A stretch of DNA of 64,000 bases. It comes from an uncultured Psychroserpens sp. (lineage in GTDB: Bacteria; Bacteroidota; Bacteroidia; Flavobacteriales; Flavobacteriaceae). The notes under the pieces are model-generated. The model saw only the letters and a program-made list of their open reading frames with translations. It was not told the origin of the DNA and did no database searches. The stretch is taken from contig NZ_CANMRL010000003.1 in NCBI RefSeq assembly GCF_947500255.1, positions 186,001 to 250,000 of the forward strand, written 5' to 3'. This document shows positions 8,581-18,290 of the stretch, piece by piece (position 1 is the first letter of the stretch; the number at the start of each line of letters is the position of its first letter). Position numbers and translations under genes: made by a program.

Positions 8581-8871
8581 TTATTCAGATAATTGAGCAA
8601 TACAATGGTCAATATCTCTGATTAATGTGTTTATTTTGAGCTTTGTTTCTCTGTTATTCTCGTCACTGCCCAGTAATGAATTTGCCATTTTGAGTGATTC
8701 ATATTTTTCAACCCAAGAACTTAATTCTTCTTGCTGTTGAAGGTTTTTCTGTTGTTGTATTGCTAATTCTTCAGAGATTTTAGCATTAGTTTGCTTTAAA
8801 ACTTCTAGTTTGTGCAAAACTTTACTGATTTTGTTCTCTAAAGAATCTACAATATCTTCAATTTTACTCAT
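8581..8871 (-). CDS. Small coiled-coil protein upstream of ZapA
   Basis: A 96-aa soluble protein that is almost entirely predicted coiled coil (IEDIVDSLENKISKVLHKLEVLK, then a Gln-rich heptad stretch QQQKNLQQQEEL). The C-terminus contains NRETKLKINTLIRDIDHCIAQL, a second helix that could fold back. It is first in the transcript with zapA. Length, all-helical nature and neighbour recall ZapB, which links ZapA to the nucleoid, but I cannot show homology. A role in division is an inference from position. Confidence 0.7.
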   Translation of the reverse strand: MSKIEDIVDSLENKISKVLHKLEVLKQTNAKISEELAIQQQKNLQQQEELSSWVEKYESLKMANSLLGSDENNRETKLKINTLIRDIDHCIAQLSE

Positions 8872-8895
8872 TTACAAATTTCAATACTGATGTAA

Positions 8896-8926
8896 CAAAG
8901 TTAACATACTAAGTGAAAAATCGCAA
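8896..8926 (-). promoter_or_regulatory. Promoter of the coiled-coil/zapA operon
   Basis: On the minus strand TTG (8926-8924), 20 nt, TAACTTTG (8903-8896): a full match to the Bacteroidota consensus. The predicted leader to the ATG at 8871 is about 20 nt. Confidence 0.75.
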
Positions 8927-9116
8927 TTGTTTTCATATTAATTTTGAAATTTATGGCACTTCTTTAGTCATAATGGCTCATGACTAACAATTTACAAATG
9001 CTTCTGATTCCTTTTTTATAAGTTTTTGTTTATTATTTTCAGTTTTTTTCAGATATTCACTCATTAATATTAAAAATAACATATATAGAATATTTTCTAT
9101 ATTTAATTTTAATCAA

Positions 9117-9124
9117 TATTTTTG
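9117..9124 (+). promoter_or_regulatory. -7 box for the M23 peptidase/TonB receptor operon
   Basis: TATTTTTG fits TAnnTTTG and lies 33 nt before the ATG at 9158. No matching TTG is obvious upstream. Confidence 0.45.
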
Positions 9125-9157
9125 CGTTATATAACTTTTGACGTAAACTCATAACAC

Positions 9158-10849
9158 ATGAAGTACCTAATTTTACTTTTCTTTGCTTACACTTTTGCTT
9201 TTGGACAATCAGAAACACCTTATCCTCAAGACTATTTTAGAAACCCATTAGATATTACACTTGTACTTTCTGGTACATTTGCCGAATTACGTTCAAATCA
9301 TTTTCACTCTGGTTTAGATATCAAAACGCAACAACGTACTGGTCTAAAAGTATATGCTGCGGCTCAAGGTTATGTAAGTCGTATTAAAATATCTCATTAT
9401 GGCTACGGAAAAGCACTTTACATTACACACCCAAATGGTTATGTGAGTGTTTATGCTCATTTAAATAAGTTTTCTCCAAAAATTCAAAAATATATCAAAG
9501 CGTGTCAGTACGAAAAGGAAAGTTATGAGGTTGAAATGTTTCCGTCTCCTGATGAGCTTCCTATTTCATCAGATGAAGTTGTAGCCTTTTCTGGAAATAC
9601 TGGAGGCTCTGGTGGTCCGCATCTTCATTTTGAAATTCGCGACAATGAAGAACGCCCTATTAATCCTTTGCTATTTGGTATTGATGTAAAAGACACGAAA
9701 AGCCCTTTTCTATTGGCTGCTTATGCCTATCCAAAAGACAGAAATTCTCATGTAGATGATGAAAAAAAGCGAAAAGAACTGCGATTAATACCAAATAAAA
9801 ATGGCGATTACAGTACAGAACCTATTGAAGCACTAGGTGATATTGGTTTTGGAATTGTGAGTTATGACCAGCAAGATCTTGCCAATAATAAAAATGGTGT
9901 AAGTAATATTCAAACATTTTATAATGGTAATAAAAGTTTTGAAATGGATTTTAAGCGTTTCAGTTTTAGTGAATCTAAACACATCAATCGCTTTATAGAT
10001 TTTGAAGTATTTAAAGAGGAAAAATCAAGAATTCAGAAACTCTTTGTTCAATCTGGAAACACTTTAAGCATGCTTAAAGATGTTGACAGTCATGGTTATA
10101 TAAAAGTTGAAGATAGTACTAATACGGTATATAAAGTACGAATTAGAGATTTTAAAGGGAATGAGTCATGGTTGTCTATTCCAATAAAAGGAAGACCTGC
10201 CAAAGAAATCTTAGAAGCTCCAGAATTAAAACCAGACCATTACATCTATGCAGATCAAGTTAACGAATTAGAAAGTGAAAATATCTCAGTATACTTTCCA
10301 AAACAAAGCTTTTACGAAGACTTTTATATTGATTTTGGCGTGGATAGTGATACCTTAAAATTGCATAGAGATGTTGTGCCTATGCTGAAAAGTTATACCA
10401 TTACTTATGATGTAAGCAGTTACAGTGAAGAAGACAAAAGCAAATTATTTATTGCCAAATTATACGGTTATTATAAAAATCCGAGTTATATCAGTACAAA
10501 ACGTCTTGGCAACAAGTTATCAGCAAGAACAAAATCATTAGGAACCTTTGCTCTTGCAAGAGATACGGTAAACCCAACTATTAATCCTATTAATTTTCAG
10601 GATGGAAAATGGTTAAGTAAACTCGACTATCTGAAAGTGAGAATTGATGATGATCTGTCTGGTATTAGTAATTACAGAGCAACTATAAACGGAAAGTGGA
10701 TTTTAATGGAGTATGATTATAAAAAAGATACCTTAACCTATGACTTTGATGATAATGTCAATACTGAGACCGAAAATAATCTTAAAATAATTGTTACAGA
10801 TAATGTTGGAAATAGTACTACATTTGAAGCAACCTTTTTTAGAAAATAA
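9158..10849 (+). CDS. Secreted M23 family metallopeptidase
   Basis: Probable periplasmic peptidoglycan endopeptidase or a scaffold of that fold. The signal peptide ends AFGQS (about residue 16). The LytM domain covers about 40-170 with the zinc ligand sets HxxxD at H50/D54 (HSGLD) and HxH at H155/H157 (GPHLHFEI), all present, so it should be active. A 45-residue insertion between YAHLNKF and the HLHF motif is longer than in compact M23 domains. The remaining ~390 residues are beta-rich and of unknown role, with an Ig-like stretch near IDDDLSGISNYRATI. It lies 11 nt before the TonB receptor gene, so both are probably one transcript. Confidence 0.88.
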   Translation: MKYLILLFFAYTFAFGQSETPYPQDYFRNPLDITLVLSGTFAELRSNHFHSGLDIKTQQRTGLKVYAAAQGYVSRIKISHYGYGKALYITHPNGYVSVYAHLNKFSPKIQKYIKACQYEKESYEVEMFPSPDELPISSDEVVAFSGNTGGSGGPHLHFEIRDNEERPINPLLFGIDVKDTKSPFLLAAYAYPKDRNSHVDDEKKRKELRLIPNKNGDYSTEPIEALGDIGFGIVSYDQQDLANNKNGVSNIQTFYNGNKSFEMDFKRFSFSESKHINRFIDFEVFKEEKSRIQKLFVQSGNTLSMLKDVDSHGYIKVEDSTNTVYKVRIRDFKGNESWLSIPIKGRPAKEILEAPELKPDHYIYADQVNELESENISVYFPKQSFYEDFYIDFGVDSDTLKLHRDVVPMLKSYTITYDVSSYSEEDKSKLFIAKLYGYYKNPSYISTKRLGNKLSARTKSLGTFALARDTVNPTINPINFQDGKWLSKLDYLKVRIDDDLSGISNYRATINGKWILMEYDYKKDTLTYDFDDNVNTETENNLKIIVTDNVGNSTTFEATFFRK

Positions 10850-10860
10850 AAAATAGCCTT

Positions 10861-13338
10861 TTGAAACTAAATATTACGCTACTCATTGCCTTATTAGGCT
10901 TTTCATTCTTCGGAATATCTCAAACCGCAACCATTAGAGGTGTCATTTTAGACGATGCTAAATTACCAATCTCTAGTGTTAGTATTAAAGCAGGCAATGA
11001 TGGGACCACAACCAATGAAAATGGGTTTTACATCCTTAAAATCCCAGCAAACACTAATGTAACTGTTGTTTTTACGCACTTAGGCCATAAACGTGTTGAA
11101 GCTACCTTCAATTTGAAAAATGGTCAAGAGATTGAATTCAATCCAGTGATGAGTGTAGAGATAGAACAAATAACAACTGTTGTCATAAATGGCAATACAA
11201 GGCAATCGGTTGATGGTGTCACTACAATTACTCCTGAAGTAATAAGAACCATTAAAGGTGCTAATCCTGGCGTAGAAAATCTATTAAAAACTTTACCAGG
11301 TGTTAATATATCCAACGAATTAAGTACCCAATACTCTGTTCGCGGTGGAAACTTTGACGAAAACCTTGTGTATGTAAATGATATTGAAGTCTATCGTCCA
11401 TTTCTTATTCGTTCTGGTCAACAGGAAGGCTTGAGTTTTGTGAATACGGACATGGTACAAAACGTAGACTTTTCGGCAGGTGGATTTCAAGCTAAGTATG
11501 GTGATAAATTGTCATCTGTATTAGATATCACCTATAGAAATCCTGTGTCATTTGGCATTCGTGCAGATGCCAGCCTTTTGGGAGGAAGTGTTACAGCTGA
11601 AGCTGCAAGTAAAGACTCGAAATTCTCTGGAATAGTAGGTTTGCGCTATAGAGACAATAGCTTGTTAATTAACTCTCTTGAAACTGAAACCAACGTAACT
11701 CCAGTTTTTGCTGATGCTCAAACCTATTTAACTTACAAGTTTAGTGATAAGTTTCATTTAAATTTCTTGGGAAATATCTCTTTAAATAAATATGACTTTC
11801 AACCAAAGAACAGACAAACCAATTTTGGTACTTTAGATGAACCTGTAGCGCTTTTAGTATTTTATGAAGGTCAAGAAAAAGATCAGTATTTAACCACTTT
11901 TGGTGCATTTAAAGCTAATTATTTTGTTAATGATGATCTTTCACTAAAACTTATTGCTTCAGCGTATCACACTACTGAAGAGGAATATTTTGACATCTTA
12001 GCACAATACCGTCTTGGTGAAGTTAATAGTAATATTGGTGACGAAAACTTAGGTGAAGTTGAGTTTTCCGAAGGTATTGGTTCACAATTAACTCATGCAC
12101 GAAATGATTTGGATGCTGTCATTGTTAATATTGAGCATAAAGGCGATTATAAACTCGATGAAGAAAGCACTCTAGAGTGGTCTGTAAAATATACGCATGA
12201 AGATATTAGAGATCGTATAGTAGAATGGGAAGTTATTGATAGTGCTGGGTTTTCGGTACGACCTCCTATTTTTGATATCCCGAACAATCAACCCTATGAG
12301 CCGTTTGAAGGTCCTCTTGTTGCGTTTCAAAATGTTAGGGCTACCAATGCTGTACAAATTGATAGGCTCCAAGCCTATGCTCAATGGAGCAAACGAACAA
12401 TGCTTGGTAGTAACGAAGTGTTTTATAATGCTGGTGTGAGAATTCACAACTGGACTGTAAATAGCGACATACCTAATCAAGATGGTATTTCCTCCTCTAC
12501 CCAAACCGTGTTTAGCCCGAGAGCTCAATTTGCAATAAAACCAGATTGGGACAAAGACATGTTGTTTCGTATTGCAGGAGGTGTGTATTATCAACCGCCT
12601 TTTTATCGCGAATTACGAGATTCTTCAGGAACAGTTCAGCCAGATGTAAAAGCTCAAAAATCATTTCATATTGTTCTAGGAAACGAGTATAGTTTTGAGA
12701 TTTGGGATCGTCCATTTAAGCTAGTGTCTGAAGCATACTATAAAGGCTTAAGTGATGTAAATCCGTATACCTTAGAAAATGTTAGAATACGATATAGAGC
12801 AAGAAATAATGCGAAAGCCTACGCCTATGGTGTAGACCTACGGCTTAATGGAGAATTTGTGCCAGGTACAGAAAGCTGGTTTAGTTTCGGGTATCTAAAA
12901 ACCGAAGAAAATATTGATGATAGAGGTTACATTTCAAGACCAACAGATCAACGCCTGAAGTTTGGTGTGCTTTTTCAAGATTATGTGCCTAACATTCCTG
13001 ATTTAAAGATGTATTTAAACCTTGTTTACAATACTGGAGTTCCAGGAGGTTCGCCTAGCTATGCTGATCCTTATGATTTCCAAACGCGTCTTCGCGATTA
13101 TAAACGTGCCGATTTAGGAATTTCATATGTCATAGTTGATAAAAATAAAACGTATACGTCAAAATGGAAACAAAAATTTAAAGAACTCACTTTAGGAGTT
13201 GAGATCTTTAATATGTTTAATGCTCAAAATACGATAACCAATACTTGGGTTCGTGATGTATATAGTAAACGTCAATTTGCAATTCCTAACTTTTTAACAC
13301 CACGTGTATTTAATGTGAGACTTTCTACACGGTTCTAG
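10861..13338 (+). CDS. TonB-dependent receptor with carboxypeptidase-like N-domain
   Basis: An 825-aa outer-membrane active transporter. TTG start, signal peptide to about GISQ (residue 20), then a CarboxypepD_reg-like domain (about 22-105, TIRGVILDDAKLPI), a plug domain (about 115-225, with VENLLKTLPGV and QYSVRGGNFDENLVYVNDIEVY), and a 22-strand barrel ending FNVRLSTRF with terminal Phe. No SusD-type lipoprotein gene is adjacent, so it is not a classical glycan-utilisation pair; the substrate is unknown. Co-transcription with the M23 peptidase suggests envelope biogenesis or a shared regulatory input, but this is inference. Confidence 0.9.
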   Translation: MKLNITLLIALLGFSFFGISQTATIRGVILDDAKLPISSVSIKAGNDGTTTNENGFYILKIPANTNVTVVFTHLGHKRVEATFNLKNGQEIEFNPVMSVEIEQITTVVINGNTRQSVDGVTTITPEVIRTIKGANPGVENLLKTLPGVNISNELSTQYSVRGGNFDENLVYVNDIEVYRPFLIRSGQQEGLSFVNTDMVQNVDFSAGGFQAKYGDKLSSVLDITYRNPVSFGIRADASLLGGSVTAEAASKDSKFSGIVGLRYRDNSLLINSLETETNVTPVFADAQTYLTYKFSDKFHLNFLGNISLNKYDFQPKNRQTNFGTLDEPVALLVFYEGQEKDQYLTTFGAFKANYFVNDDLSLKLIASAYHTTEEEYFDILAQYRLGEVNSNIGDENLGEVEFSEGIGSQLTHARNDLDAVIVNIEHKGDYKLDEESTLEWSVKYTHEDIRDRIVEWEVIDSAGFSVRPPIFDIPNNQPYEPFEGPLVAFQNVRATNAVQIDRLQAYAQWSKRTMLGSNEVFYNAGVRIHNWTVNSDIPNQDGISSSTQTVFSPRAQFAIKPDWDKDMLFRIAGGVYYQPPFYRELRDSSGTVQPDVKAQKSFHIVLGNEYSFEIWDRPFKLVSEAYYKGLSDVNPYTLENVRIRYRARNNAKAYAYGVDLRLNGEFVPGTESWFSFGYLKTEENIDDRGYISRPTDQRLKFGVLFQDYVPNIPDLKMYLNLVYNTGVPGGSPSYADPYDFQTRLRDYKRADLGISYVIVDKNKTYTSKWKQKFKELTLGVEIFNMFNAQNTITNTWVRDVYSKRQFAIPNFLTPRVFNVRLSTRF

Positions 13339-13484
13339 ACGAAAGCTTTTGTTATTACCTGCATGTTTAATTAGCGTTTCGATTTTTAGTTTTTCCCATT
13401 TATAAAGACTTGACTTTTTAATCTTTTTAAAAAGGCTTATTTTTATGGATATAATTAGCTATCAACCATTTAATAAGTCTCACA

Positions 13485-15326
13485 ATGCATATCTCTAAAA
13501 TCTCTTGGGTTTTTATATTCTTTCTTTCTTATGCCTTATGTAATTCTCAAAATGAAATTTATAATCAAACCGCTTTGGATAGTATTTATGAACATTTCAA
13601 AGCAGATTTAGGAAGTGCGAATGCAGATCCAAAGTTTTTTGAAGCCTTAGACTCCTCCATACAACACTTAGAGGTAGATACTACTGCCGCACTTTATTAT
13701 CACAAATTTGCCAATCTAAGACTTAATATGGGGCACTGGGATAGCATAGCTGAGCAAATGCACAAAAATGGTTATGAAAGATTAAAATCTACTGAATATC
13801 AATGCAAACTAGCGATAAGCCAATTTAATCTTACACGTTTTTCTTTATTTCAAAATCACCCAAATACGCTTGATCGTGCAAAACACAGCTTAGAGATTGC
13901 CAAAAAATGTGGAGAACTAGAGCGTATTGCTCATGCTCAGTCTTATATTGGAGCTGCCTACATCAATATAAATGACTATAAAAATGCCTTAACAAATTTA
14001 TTAGAATCTGAAAAAAACTATACTGCAATAAAAGACTCTACAGGTATTGCAATGGTTAATTTAGACTTAGCAATTGTTTATACGCATTTTCAAGAAAATT
14101 TAAAATCTATTGCTTCTACTAAAAAAGCTGCAATGATATATAAAAAGGCTGGTAGAACTATGAATTATGCTGTAGCTCTTATAGATATGTCTTCTACTTA
14201 TTTAGATATGGAAGAAACCGATAGCGTTTTAAAATATTTACCCATTGCACACAAAATAGTTAAGGACAAACATCAGCTTGCTAATGCCTACGTATATCAA
14301 CATTACGGTAATCTATATGGGCAATTAGGAAGATATGACGAAGCCATAGATAATTTAAAGACTGGCCTAAAGATTAATGAAGGCATTGGTGACCGTGGTC
14401 TAAATATCAATTTCTATAGCTTCTTAGTAGATAACTACAAGAAAAAAGGTAACAATGCTATTGCCTATAAGTATGCGCTTAAATCTGATTCGGTTTCAAA
14501 ACTTATTGACGACAAATACGAGAAATTAAAAAGCTTGTTAACGTTAGCGAACACAAGTCACGATGTTAATAAACATGAAGAAAGTCGCAATGCCTTTTTA
14601 GAATATATCAAACTAAAAGACAGTATTTTAGGTGCCGAAAAACAAAAAGAGGTCGCTGCTCTTGAAAAATTCTACGAAGCTGAAAAGCGGGACAATCAAA
14701 TCAAAATCCAGCAACAGGAAAATGATCTCTTAACAACTAAAAATACGGCTGCAAACAACCGGAACATAGCCTTAATCATCTCTTTGCTCCTTTTAGCTGC
14801 TATAGCTTACGCATTGATAAATAAATTTAGATTAAGAGCTACAAAACAAGAGGCTATAACTAAAGTAACAGAATTAGAAAACGATAATCTTAATCAAAAA
14901 ATTGAATATCAAAAAAGAGAACTCGCCTCTAAAGCGCTTCATATAGCTCAAAAGAATGAAATGCTAATAGAACTCAAAGAAGACCTCACGACCATAAAAA
15001 AAGACAACACTAATAATACTCGGGTCAACCATCTGATTAACAAATTACATATTGACAAGCAGATAGATGATAACTGGGAACAGTTTACTACTCAGTTTAT
15101 TGAAATGAATCCAAGTTTCTATAAAAGCATCACTGAGCTTCATAGTGATCTCACAAAGAATGATATTAGATTAATTGCTTTATTGAAAATGAAATACGAT
15201 TCAAACTCAATTGCATCTTTGCTTAACATATCACTCGAAGGTGTAAAAAAGGCTAGATATAGGCTTCGAAAAAAGCTCAATCTTTCTTCTGAAGAAAATT
15301 TAGAAAAACACATTATGAGTTTCTAA
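13485..15326 (+). CDS. TPR-repeat membrane protein with C-terminal LuxR-type helix-turn-helix
   Basis: A 613-aa protein with a signal peptide/anchor (residues 1-21), then tetratricopeptide-like helices (about 60-400, e.g. AHAQSYIGAAYININDYKNAL, YGQLGRYDEAIDNLKTGL), a single transmembrane helix (about 425-446), a coiled coil (about 450-505), and a C-terminal helix-turn-helix (about 555-610: LTKNDIRLIALLKMKYDSNS, IASLLNISLEGVKKARYRLR). The periplasmic sensor, one membrane span and cytoplasmic DNA-binding domain match the one-component regulators common in Flavobacteriia. Target genes are unknown; the flanking genes are separate transcripts. Confidence 0.8.
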   Translation: MHISKISWVFIFFLSYALCNSQNEIYNQTALDSIYEHFKADLGSANADPKFFEALDSSIQHLEVDTTAALYYHKFANLRLNMGHWDSIAEQMHKNGYERLKSTEYQCKLAISQFNLTRFSLFQNHPNTLDRAKHSLEIAKKCGELERIAHAQSYIGAAYININDYKNALTNLLESEKNYTAIKDSTGIAMVNLDLAIVYTHFQENLKSIASTKKAAMIYKKAGRTMNYAVALIDMSSTYLDMEETDSVLKYLPIAHKIVKDKHQLANAYVYQHYGNLYGQLGRYDEAIDNLKTGLKINEGIGDRGLNINFYSFLVDNYKKKGNNAIAYKYALKSDSVSKLIDDKYEKLKSLLTLANTSHDVNKHEESRNAFLEYIKLKDSILGAEKQKEVAALEKFYEAEKRDNQIKIQQQENDLLTTKNTAANNRNIALIISLLLLAAIAYALINKFRLRATKQEAITKVTELENDNLNQKIEYQKRELASKALHIAQKNEMLIELKEDLTTIKKDNTNNTRVNHLINKLHIDKQIDDNWEQFTTQFIEMNPSFYKSITELHSDLTKNDIRLIALLKMKYDSNSIASLLNISLEGVKKARYRLRKKLNLSSEENLEKHIMSF

Positions 15327-15333
15327 ACTCAGA

Positions 15334-16476
15334 TCAATCTACGAATTCCTTTAAAACATCAATCACATAATCGACATCTGCTTTCGTATTATACTTACTA
15401 AAAGAGAAACGGATAGATGGTCGCTGCAAATGGTCATTATCAAGAATTTCAGTCAACACATGCGAATGTTGAGAACTTCCGCTTTGACACGCACTGCCCT
15501 TAGAACAAGCAATACCTTTTAAATCTAATTGAAATTGTAACAGACTAGCCTTATCTGCTGAAATGGGTAAGCACACATTAACAAGCGTGTACGTACTCTT
15601 ATCTAAGTCTCCAGATTGACCGTTAAAAGTCACGTTTGGAATAACTTGCTTTAGTTTTTCGATAAAATAGGATTTTATATCCAAAATATAAGTAGCCTCT
15701 GTTTCTAAATTCTTATAAGACAGGTGTAAAGCTTCATCCAATCCTACAATATTGTGAATAGATTCTGTTCCAGCTCGCAACCCTCGCTCCTGCTCACCTC
15801 CAAATATCAAAGCTCGAAGTCCGCTATTTTTTCTCAGAAAAGCAAAACCAACACCTTTTGGTCCATGAAACTTATGAGCACTAGCAGCCAAATAATCAAT
15901 AGGGATATCTTGAAGATCTAGTTTATAATGACCTACCGATTGTACGGTATCACTATGAAATAAGACATTGTTAGCCTTACATAATTCTGCAACTAACTTA
16001 AGATTTAATTTGTTCCCTATTTCATTATTGATATGCATTAACGATACCAATTGTTTGGTTTCAGATGTCAACAAAGTTTCCAGATGAGATATATCTACAT
16101 CTCCTTTGTCGTTTAGCTTTACATATTTAACTGAAACATCATACTCCTCTTGAAGTTGGTCTATGGTATGCAAAATAGCATGGTGCTCAATTTTTGAAGT
16201 GATGACCTCTGTAATACCTAAGTCTCTTACAGCACTTCTCAATACCAGATTGTCTGCTTCTGTACCTCCAGAAGTGAATACAATTTCCGAAGCCGACACG
16301 TTAAAATGGGATGCAATACGCTTTCTTGATGATTCAATTAATGATTTAGATTGTCTTCCATAACTATGTGTAGATGAAGGATTTCCAAAATTAAATTTCA
16401 TCACTTCACTCATACGATCAATGACTTCATCTCGCAATTGGGTTGTTGCAGCATTATCAAAATAAACAGTCTTCAT
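15334..16476 (-). CDS. Cysteine desulfurase (NifS/IscS class V aminotransferase)
   Basis: Removes sulfur from cysteine via PLP to form an enzyme persulfide for Fe-S clusters or tRNA thiolation. The start MKTVYFDNAATTQ at 16476 is chosen over the ATG at 16506, because the extra ten residues are atypical and a -7-like CATCTTTG (16503-16496) covers them; this gives 380 aa. K202 in SAHKFHGPKG forms the Schiff base and C330 in KGSACQSGSS is the persulfide cysteine. TSGGTEADN binds the cofactor phosphate. There are no suf or isc genes beside it, so whether it serves Fe-S assembly or tRNA modification cannot be told. Confidence 0.9.
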   Translation of the reverse strand: MKTVYFDNAATTQLRDEVIDRMSEVMKFNFGNPSSTHSYGRQSKSLIESSRKRIASHFNVSASEIVFTSGGTEADNLVLRSAVRDLGITEVITSKIEHHAILHTIDQLQEEYDVSVKYVKLNDKGDVDISHLETLLTSETKQLVSLMHINNEIGNKLNLKLVAELCKANNVLFHSDTVQSVGHYKLDLQDIPIDYLAASAHKFHGPKGVGFAFLRKNSGLRALIFGGEQERGLRAGTESIHNIVGLDEALHLSYKNLETEATYILDIKSYFIEKLKQVIPNVTFNGQSGDLDKSTYTLVNVCLPISADKASLLQFQLDLKGIACSKGSACQSGSSQHSHVLTEILDNDHLQRPSIRFSFSKYNTKADVDYVIDVLKEFVD

Positions 16477-16604
16477 ATCAATTAAAATTCTGATACAAAG
16501 ATGCAACTTTCTAAGGGTTTTTAAAACTCCTTAGCTAAGCGTTCAAAATTATTTGTTAAAGCGACATATTAAACAATCAAATCTTTTATTTTTGTTTAAA
16601 ATCT

Positions 16605-17543
16605 ATGACAATGCGACAACTACTTTATATATGTTTAATTGGATTATTGGCTCTGTCCTGTGATGATGGTGATGTGTTTGAAGTTAACTTAGAGTTTGAC
16701 CAAACACTTGAGCTTTGTCTTGATGCTAATGAAGGTGATTATTTACTATATGACACCAAAGTAGATCCTAACGAATCGTTATCGCTACTTTTTCCTATTG
16801 CTAGCAATGGCGATATTTTTAATCCTCCTTCAGATGATTATGAAAAGATTATTCCTATTAACGGCACATCAACTATGTTCAACTATAGAACTTATAGTGG
16901 TGATCCAAACGACTTAATCTGTCAAATTATTCCAAATCCAGGAACAACGATTACTAATGATTATGCGGCAGGGTCTGGTGCTGAAGCAAAATTCGTTACA
17001 TCTTTTGATGATGATGATAATGACGGTATCTTATCTGAATTTGAAGGTCGTGGTGCTCAAGCTGATGATGGTACGTATCCTGATGCCATAGATACTGATG
17101 GTGATGGTATTCCTGATTATATTGATCAAGACGATGATAATGACAATATACTCACTATTAATGAAAATGCTGATCCCGATGGCGATGGCAACCCGTCTGA
17201 TGCCGTTAATACTGACCTTGATTTTACCAATGGTGACATGATTCCGAATTATTTGGATAACGATGATGATGGTGATGGTGTTCCTACCATTAACGAAGAT
17301 GAAAACAGTAACTCTTCATTAACTGATGATTTTGATGAAGTTGGGCCAAATCCTAATACTGCGCGTTATTTAAATCCAGATGCTGCAGAATCCTTTACAG
17401 CTGGTGATTTGTTGGAAAATGAATATACAAGAACCATCGTTGTGACGGTAGATATCATGAATGCAAACATTAGCATTGCTAGTATTGATGACCAAACTTT
17501 AGGCACTTACACATTTACAATAACACTCCCAGAAGATAATTAA
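16605..17543 (+). CDS. Lipoprotein with thrombospondin type 3-like Asp-rich repeats
   Basis: A 312-aa lipoprotein with lipobox LALSC19; DD directly after the cysteine. Residues about 125-225 carry Asp-rich calcium-binding units such as DTDGDGIPDYIDQDDDNDN, DPDGDGNPSD and NDDDGDGVPTINED, as in thrombospondin type 3 / EF-hand-like loops on Bacteroidota surface proteins. The C-terminal part (FTAGDLLENEYTRTIVVTVDI ... GTYTFTITLP) looks like a beta domain. A methionine at codon 3 is an alternative start. It converges on the Smr gene with one base between their stops. Function unknown; probably calcium-stabilised and in the outer membrane. Confidence 0.75.
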   Translation: MTMRQLLYICLIGLLALSCDDGDVFEVNLEFDQTLELCLDANEGDYLLYDTKVDPNESLSLLFPIASNGDIFNPPSDDYEKIIPINGTSTMFNYRTYSGDPNDLICQIIPNPGTTITNDYAAGSGAEAKFVTSFDDDDNDGILSEFEGRGAQADDGTYPDAIDTDGDGIPDYIDQDDDNDNILTINENADPDGDGNPSDAVNTDLDFTNGDMIPNYLDNDDDGDGVPTINEDENSNSSLTDDFDEVGPNPNTARYLNPDAAESFTAGDLLENEYTRTIVVTVDIMNANISIASIDDQTLGTYTFTITLPEDN

Positions 17544-17544
17544 A

Positions 17545-18096
17545 CTAGGATTTTACATTCTGGAAAATATAGACTTCTGTAGCGCCAGTGCCATATTTTT
17601 GGTAGTCGGCTGCATAGTACTTCACATTATCATATCGACTAAACAGATATTCTAATTCGGTTTTGAGAACCCCTTCTCCAACACCATGAATAAAGACTAC
17701 TTTCTGTATGCGTTTTTTTATAGCGAATTCCAACTTATGCCTTGCGGTATCTAACTGTAAGTTGAGCATATCAAAATTATTCATATGCTTATTCTGTGTT
17801 GTAATTTGGTGGATGTGCAAATCTACCTCCATTGCAGGCAGTGTTCGCGCTTTAGGTTTTACTCTTACTGACTTAGGTTTATGTGATTGTTCCTTTTCAT
17901 TTATAACGGCATTAGCATCTGTATTAGAGAACATTTGAGAAGAAAAGGATTGTGTTTTTATAATTTCGGAAGGTAAAAACTCCATGTCAAAACCATCTTC
18001 TGTTTCAATAGTTATCGTATTACCAAAAATTTGAATGATAACACCATTAATATCTTCATCTAAAACCGAAACATGATCGCCAATTTTTAAATGCAT
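17545..18096 (-). CDS. Smr-domain (MutS2 C-terminal-like) protein
   Basis: A 183-aa protein. The N-terminal about 60 residues form a small beta-barrel-like segment (IGDHVSVLDEDINGVI, GFDMEFLPSEII). A basic linker (HKPKSVRVKPKART) follows, then the Smr domain (about 90-183) with the hallmark VDLHIHQI and HGVGEGVLKTEL. Smr domains nick or bind nucleic acid. No MutS2 ATPase portion is present, so this is a stand-alone Smr protein as in many Bacteroidota. The ATG at 18096 overlaps the upstream TGA by one base (TGATG), implying translational coupling. Confidence 0.85.
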   Translation of the reverse strand: MHLKIGDHVSVLDEDINGVIIQIFGNTITIETEDGFDMEFLPSEIIKTQSFSSQMFSNTDANAVINEKEQSHKPKSVRVKPKARTLPAMEVDLHIHQITTQNKHMNNFDMLNLQLDTARHKLEFAIKKRIQKVVFIHGVGEGVLKTELEYLFSRYDNVKYYAADYQKYGTGATEVYIFQNVKS

Positions 18097-18290
18097 CACT
18101 CAAGGTTTTCATTATCTGTGTCGTCCTGGTCATTCTTACTCGGAATATTACGAGATATATTGTAAATACCTACCATTAAAATAACAATACCTCCAATTAA
18201 GATATATTGATTTTGCTCTTCTTGAGCTTGAGCGTAAATGGCAATTATCCCTCCAATCAGGATTAAAATGTAACTAAGTTTTCTCGGCAT
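18096..18290 (-). CDS. Small two-helix membrane protein
   Basis: A 64-aa protein with two hydrophobic helices (LSYILILIGGIIAIYA and YILIGGIVILMVGIYNI) separated by a short acidic/polar loop, and a hydrophilic acidic tail (NDQDDTDNENLE). Overlapped stop/start with the Smr gene indicates one transcript. I recognise no family. The two-helix hairpin suggests an inner-membrane accessory protein. Confidence 0.65.
   Translation of the reverse strand: MPRKLSYILILIGGIIAIYAQAQEEQNQYILIGGIVILMVGIYNISRNIPSKNDQDDTDNENLE

Noticed and set aside
12172-12715. Open frames on the minus strand inside the TonB receptor gene
   Set aside because: They lie wholly within a clear protein-coding gene on the other strand, have no plausible start context, and their sequences show no domain.
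16477-16506. N-terminal extension of the cysteine desulfurase
   Set aside because: The ten residues are atypical and a CATCTTTG -7-like box covers them; the family begins at MKTVYFDNAATT.
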